Shown here one piece after another: positions 58,391-64,000 of a DNA stretch of 64,000 bases (positions are counted from its first letter, which is position 1; every line of letters begins with the position of its first letter). The notes beneath the pieces were generated by a model. It was not told the origin of the DNA and made no database searches. It worked only from the letters and a program-made list of their open reading frames with translations. The translations under genes and the position numbers were made by a program. The DNA comes from Campylorhamphus procurvoides (lineage: Eukaryota; Chordata; Aves; Passeriformes; Dendrocolaptidae): positions 186,001 to 250,000 of the forward strand of contig WBMV01006680.1 of assembly GCA_013396655.1 (NCBI GenBank), written 5' to 3'.

Positions 58391-61300
58391 CAAAGGGAGG
58401 AGAAGAGGCTTCTCCAGTCGTGCAAAACCAGCTGTGAGTCCCACACAGCACCCCCTGCCAGCCCATGGGTGTCTCACAGAGGATCTGTGCAGGACTGAGA
58501 GCATCTTTAGCTCCCTGTATTAGCAGGGACTCAGGAAGGCTTTAAAGCCAGAGGCTGCCTCTCAAAAGCCAACCTGCAGGTCCTTGCCTGGCTGGCTGGG
58601 AACAGGACAAAGAAGGATCTATTTAGAGCAAACACATATTGGAATTCTCAGCATGCAGGAACTAAGAGTTTTACTCAGTGCTAGGGGGATATTTAAGGAG
58701 AGGCTTGGCTTTGTGTCACCCTTCTTGAAGCTGTTCCCTGAGCTCTTTGGAGACGTTATTCACGTGTGATGCTGAGATACGTCAGCAATACATGAAAGTA
58801 AAGAGGGAATGAGGCAAAAGAATAGGTCTGCACCAGTCCTTGCAGGTTTTAATTAGTGTTCATCGACTGCTGCTGGTCCTCAGCCCAGCTCAGGTTTTGT
58901 GAATTAGCCCACAACACCCCCAGAGAGCTCTGCAGTGTAGGGCACATCCCACTGAGCCTCTCAGAAGGAGGCATGTGGCTTAGAATGGCACAAAAAAGAC
59001 TTTTCAAAGCGTTGGGCAGGGTTTGTGTGGCACCTGAAGCTGTCACCATGCAAACAGGCTGTGCCTGGGGGGCTGCGAGGGACAGGTTTGGAACCCTTTC
59101 AGCCTAAGGATTAGAAAAACATGCCTGGAAAAAAGAAATGAAAAAGAAGCATTGGATTTTTTTTTTCTTTTTTGAAGCCTGTTTAAAATGCTGTCAGCAG
59201 TGTAAAATGCTGTAAAATGGATCAGAGCTGCCAGCTCAGTCCTTAATGAGATAATCTGAAATGGGAAGATCTTGGTCACCTGGTCCAGGTCAGTGCAAAA
59301 TTGTCCTTATGTGGCGTTCTCTGTAATAATCTTTAAAGTATCTGGAATAGATCATCCATGTGCCTGTAAAAGAGACAGCACTGAAGTAACATTTCCTATG
59401 AACAGGCCAGCTTTAGCTGCAAACTAAACTTTCTTCCTTTTTTCTGTGCACAGTCGTGCTGTCATTCCTATGAAGAATTCAGTGCTGAATTCCATAACAT
59501 GACTAAAGCCTTTCCTTACTTTGTTTCAGCTCGAGGCAGGTTATTTTATTCTTTATTTTCCCTCTCTTCCTGATATTCTTCAAAGCCAGTTTTGCTATTC
59601 TTCCTATATATTTCCCCCTAGGCTGAATGTACCTATTTCCCACCTTTTTAATTTAACAAAGGAGTACCAGCACAGGTAGGTGGAAATTCCTGTGCTGTGT
59701 TCTGTAACCCACATCGTTCCATCCTAATATAAATAGTGCCATTTGGAGTTTGGGAGTCTCCTGAATTGCTTGTTTTTATAGCAAACAAACATCATATAAA
59801 AATACCTTAGCCAGGAAATTATATGATCCACCAGTAGAGTCAATAAGTTTGGTAGATTCTTTTTCAGTCCTGTCAAAAACCTCTTTGGTTTCAGTGGGTT
59901 CTCCCCAACACATAAATCTTGCCAGGCATCTTTTTTCTTAATGCCAAGGCCCAGCCTGTCAGTTTGCAGCTGTTGTACAGTAAATGAATTTGTCAGGAGT
60001 GCACAGTTTCAAGTGATTATTTGTGGTATTGAACTGGAAGGGTTTTCTTGGCGACTTTTTGGTGCAGCTTTCATCACTTGCAGTTGGGGAAACACTTTTG
60101 GTTGCAGAGAAATAACTATCAACTATAGACTGCAATTTGCTCCGTTTTATCAGCCATGAAAGTAAAGATAGCAAGATACGTCCCTTATTTCTGATATTTT
60201 TGAGTATCCCAAGGTCCCCCTTGTCTCCTTGCACAAGTACAAAAACAGGTCTCTGAGTGCGGGCAGCTCCACATAAGAAACAATTCAATTCCTAATAAGC
60301 AAAAGCAATCTGTCTTAAAAATTAGGATTTTTCTGGCAAAAATGTCACAGTATTGGTCTAGAAGTTACAAAGACATTATGTAATAGGCATTTTTTTTCCT
60401 TATCTTTGATCTGAAGCTCTAAGAACCTCTTCATAAATCTTTCAATGATTTCTTAGAAAAGCAATATTGCACTGTCTTTGCTTTGCCACAGATAAATTAA
60501 CTTTGTGCTCTCTGTGACTCCTCTCCTCAAAGCAGGGAGCAGAGAGCAGATTAACTCAATAATTAACTTGGCCTGACTGTTTTCCACGTCCCTGTGTGGG
60601 TGTCATCCAGAAGGAGCTATCTGGGACAGATAATACACTGGCTGTACCAGAAAGTATCCATGCTTAAATCCAGATTCACATTCCAAAGCCAATCCTTTTC
60701 TATTCCCCTCCTCTGGGTAACCAATTCCCACCAAGGATGCACCCCTGAGCAGGATAATATCTCAAAAGAAAGGAATGCAATGCAACATTTCTGTCTCATC
60801 AGCACACTCAGCTCGTGGCGCTGGGAGAGTGACTTCAGTGGAAAGGGTTTGGGGCAGGATATTTGATTTACTGGAAAACAATGCAAGGAACCAGAATAGA
60901 TCAGTGCAACTGTTAAGCTACTTAAATTTTTATTCTTAAACAAATATCCTCAAAGAACTCTCCATCACTTTTCTCTGACTAGTGTATATTCACCTAATAG
61001 ACCTCTGTATTTCAGACAATTTTGTTGCCCATGAATTCATGTGGGTAAACATCTCCCCTTCAAAAAAAAAACAAACCACTTTGAGATATTTTTTAGTGAA
61101 ATGACAGAATGTCATGCAGCTTGTGAGGCTCTGTGTGTGCTTTCAGAGGTGGCTGATGCCAATGGGAAACAATCCTGTAACCACCCTGGATTTCAGCCAG
61201 TCTGAGCTGTGAGAGAGCAGAAACTCAGAGGTTTTGTGTATTTTCATCACCTGCTGAACCGAGGCAGTAGCTAAGCAGCTACATTAATGACAGATAAGTG

Positions 61301-61736
61301 GTTCTGAGGGACAGTTTCATTGTTTTAAGAACAGGACCACAAAAACATAATAGGTATTGTGTTTGTACTAAAAAATAATCTACATTATTGTTAAATCTCC
61401 TAAATTAGAAGATGCTTGTTTCCTTTTGGAAATGTGCCTTTTTGCAGCACTTACACTGGGTCTAATATATGTGCATTTTAAAAATATATATCTAAATCTT
61501 TGCTCTACGGTATCAGTGAGACATTGGCAGCTGATTGCATCGGTCATGAGAGAATTTCCAAAAATGCCACAGTCTTAGGTCTGTGATGGGATGGGATGGA
61601 GAGGTTTTTGCTTTGAAAAGCTGAGAATGAAACTGCTAAAATTTCTATTGATCTCTTTTCTGGAACAAATTTTTCAAATGACACTGCAGGACCTTTCATT
61701 GCTTGAACTCCAGATTATATTCTGGGAGTTTTTCAT
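58391..61736. other. Intergenic, nothing recognised
   Basis: AT-rich DNA without recognisable genes or repeats. Short frames on both strands lack domains. Confidence 0.5.
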
Positions 61737-61893
61737 GGAATCATAGAATATTCTGAGTTAGAAAGGACCCACAAGGCACATTATTGTCCAAACCCTCCTG
61801 GAGCTCTGGCAGCCTTGGGGTCCTGCCCACTGCCCTGGGCAGCCTGTTCAGTGCCCACCACCCTTTTCCTGAGATCCCACCTAACCTTCCATA
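61737..61893 (-). mobile_element. CR1 LINE 3' end, antisense
   Basis: GGAATCATAGAATATTCTGA, GTTAGAAAGGACCCACAAGG, GGGCAGCCTGTTCAGTGCCC and CACCCTTTTCCTGAGATC match the reverse complement of a CR1 3' end, beginning at its AATCATAGAAT tail. Confidence 0.88.
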
Positions 61894-64000
61894 GAGATTA
61901 AAAAAGACTCTGCATTTCCAGTCCCCCCCAGTTTGCTAAAACACTCAAGCCTAAATCCCCCAGTCATTGAGAGAATTTGGCATAACTTCACCAGTTTGCT
62001 GAATATTTCCAGCCTGCTAAACTGGGATATTTAGTCACACTGGGATAGTGTGACTCCAGTCACACTTGGGATATTTTTTAAACTTGGTGTGTGTCAATTT
62101 AAAACTTTCTCCAGAAGGGAGAGGGAGAGGAGAGGGAGAGGAGAGGAGAAATTTATCTTGATCTGTAAATCTGCTCTTAAATCTTCATTGATTTTGAGCA
62201 GCCCCTCCATAAAACCAGACCCAGAATCTTCCCCCAAGGTCCTGAAAACCCACCAGAGCTGGGAGAAGGATGACAGAGGAGCAGGGATGGTGGGGGGTTT
62301 ACATCAATCTGCCCCAAAGACATTTCTTCCCTGATCTAAACCTATACAGCTCTTATGTGCTCAAAAACTTGCAGGAGCCACTGGAACTTGTGAGCCCCAC
62401 TTTGTCACTGGGGTTTATAAGAACCCCAAATTTTTACGAAGGTATTAAAGACTGGATCATTTCTTTAAATTACTGCAAACAATGGGTCTTAAAAAGGCTT
62501 CTGTCGTGTTGCCCGTGCGTGTGGAACATTATCCCTGAACTCTCCCCAAAGATTCCCGAGTGTTGCTCTAATCTGTTCACAATAAGCACATTTGCAGATG
62601 TGCAGACATATAATTATAGGAAGTACAAACAAGACCTCTGTGTAAAGCACAGAACAACAGGGAACCAGGAAGGTTTATGATTCAAGTAGTGTAAAAGACT
62701 TTTTAATAGCTGATGAAGGAGATTCAGTTTGTTTTAGGAAAGAACATACAATAATAATGCAGGCACTGAGTGCAGAAAGAGATGAAACAAAGCAATTATT
62801 CTGCTCTTAGCTGATGGTATTTGTATAATAAACCACCTAGAATGAGGTATTTTACCAAGATACTTGTTTAAAATATTTTGTCAGCAATCTGAATTATAAT
62901 TTATGGATGAATCAGCCAGACCTGACGAACTTTAGGGTTTGTTGTTGGGTTTTTTTTCCAATACTTTGCTTTTGCAACAACCAGATCTCTCCAGCTTTTG
63001 GAGAAAGCTTTTTATACCACAACATGAAAATCTTAAAGGTGTCTTCCTCATACTTCTGATGATTTCATCATTCATGTAGTGACTAAATTGAATTTCCCAC
63101 AACTGGGACATGCTCCTGGTGTGTGCTGGAGGATGTGCTGGGAGCTGAACAGGTGTGACACAGGTGTTTGATTTCTGGCAGGAAAGGGAGATGGGCAGTG
63201 AAATTCTGCTCTGCTGCTGCCTTGCCAGTTGACACAGGCATTCTCACATTTGCTTGGCACAGAACATCTTGAGAACATCCATAGGTATGTCCGTCACTGA
63301 GAAGGGGTTTGAAGATCTGTCTTGTCTGGAGTGCCAGGGATTGTTAAACTGCATCTTTTAGTTTTAGCTGATTCCAAATGTGAGTCCTTTTTGAAGATAA
63401 TGTGGAAAGAGATTGACATTCTTAGGAACAAACCTTTCTCTACTGTATCTCCTGGCATTCTCTCTCTGTACAGGATGTGTGAGTTGTTGCAGGTTCTTGT
63501 TTTTTTTTTTTTTCATTGTGATGCAGTTTAAATATATCTTATCTGTTTGAGAACTTAAAGCTGGGAGTTGGGAACCTAAATTCAAATGCTTCAACAATTG
63601 GAATATAATGTTAGAATTGTGCCATCACTGCAGTTTGTGAATGATGTTCAAGTTCTGTTATAAATTTAACTCATTCCTGTGTTATCTCCCGTATTAATAA
63701 AACCTTTTTGATAGGTTTGGAGTATTTTCACGCTGCCCTGAATTTCTTAAAATTAGGACAACCATTTCTACTGCAGTTTCAGATCGTCCAGAGAGCTGGA
63801 AATTCGTTGTGGGGAAAGTTGTGGTTTGAGTTCTGCTGAGGTTCACAGAGACACCAGGCAGTGACCAAAGGTGCTTTTAAAACCCCAGGTAACAGAACAG
63901 CCTTTTAAACTCTGCTGCTTGACTAAGGAATGGCATTATTATCCTCTACATGTCTGAGCACAAGTATATAAATATTGCATGTTTGATCTTAAGCCAGGCA
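61894..64000. other. Intergenic, nothing recognised beyond simple repeats
   Basis: AT-rich flank. It includes a GGGAGA microsatellite (62116-62150) and a T run near 63500-63515. A 136-codon plus-strand frame at 62270-62680 has no recognisable domain. Confidence 0.5.
62116..62150. repeat. GGGAGA/GGAGA microsatellite
   Basis: About 35 bases of near-perfect GGGAGA and GGAGA units. Confidence 0.85.

Noticed and set aside
1..64000. CRISPR arrays, tRNA or rRNA genes, bacterial operons and retroviral genes
   Set aside because: None was found; the window reads as ordinary bird nuclear DNA.

Overview
The window is vertebrate nuclear DNA, most likely from a bird and probably a songbird. It is AT-rich and intron-rich, with no operon structure. 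It carries several 3'-end fragments of CR1 LINEs in the form common in bird genomes, some with a degenerate ATTCTATG-type tail. I see no tRNA, rRNA, CRISPR array, phage or bacterial gene, and no recognisable retroviral protein.

The one gene I can read with confidence is KLHL4 (kelch-like family member 4), on the minus strand from about 47.0 kb down to about 10.6 kb. All eleven coding exons can be placed with GT/AG boundaries and matching phases: 46209-46633, 27518-27688, 26958-27094, 26264-26460, 23243-23455, 22214-22400, 18815-19039, 16791-16953, 13869-14081, 12454-12625 and 11712-11771. Together they give 2163 nt, or 720 codons plus a stop, close to the length I recall for human KLHL4 (718 aa). 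The protein has a conserved N-terminal leader, a BTB domain, a BACK domain and six kelch repeats, the architecture of CUL3 ubiquitin-ligase adaptors. A TATA-like promoter lies near 47.01 kb and two seven-codon upstream ORFs lie in the inferred 5' leader. A poly(A) signal with a downstream GU-rich element lies near 10.65 kb.

Layout from left to right: 1-10.6 kb is the downstream flank, mostly unrecognised, with one 52-codon minus-strand frame (560-718) that may be a small gene or terminal exon. 10.6-47.0 kb is KLHL4, including an 18.5-kb first intron (27.7-46.2 kb). That intron holds CR1 remnants, a GC-rich island open on both strands and AT-rich blocks that look like conserved regulatory DNA. 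47-64 kb is the upstream flank, with nested CR1 copies and two further blocks that resemble conserved noncoding elements.

I did not find a clearly new biological system. The points most worth a second look are the paired 7-codon uORFs, a 3'-splice-site mimic placed right at the KLHL4 start codon, the 52-codon frame downstream, and the exon-like GC island in intron 1.
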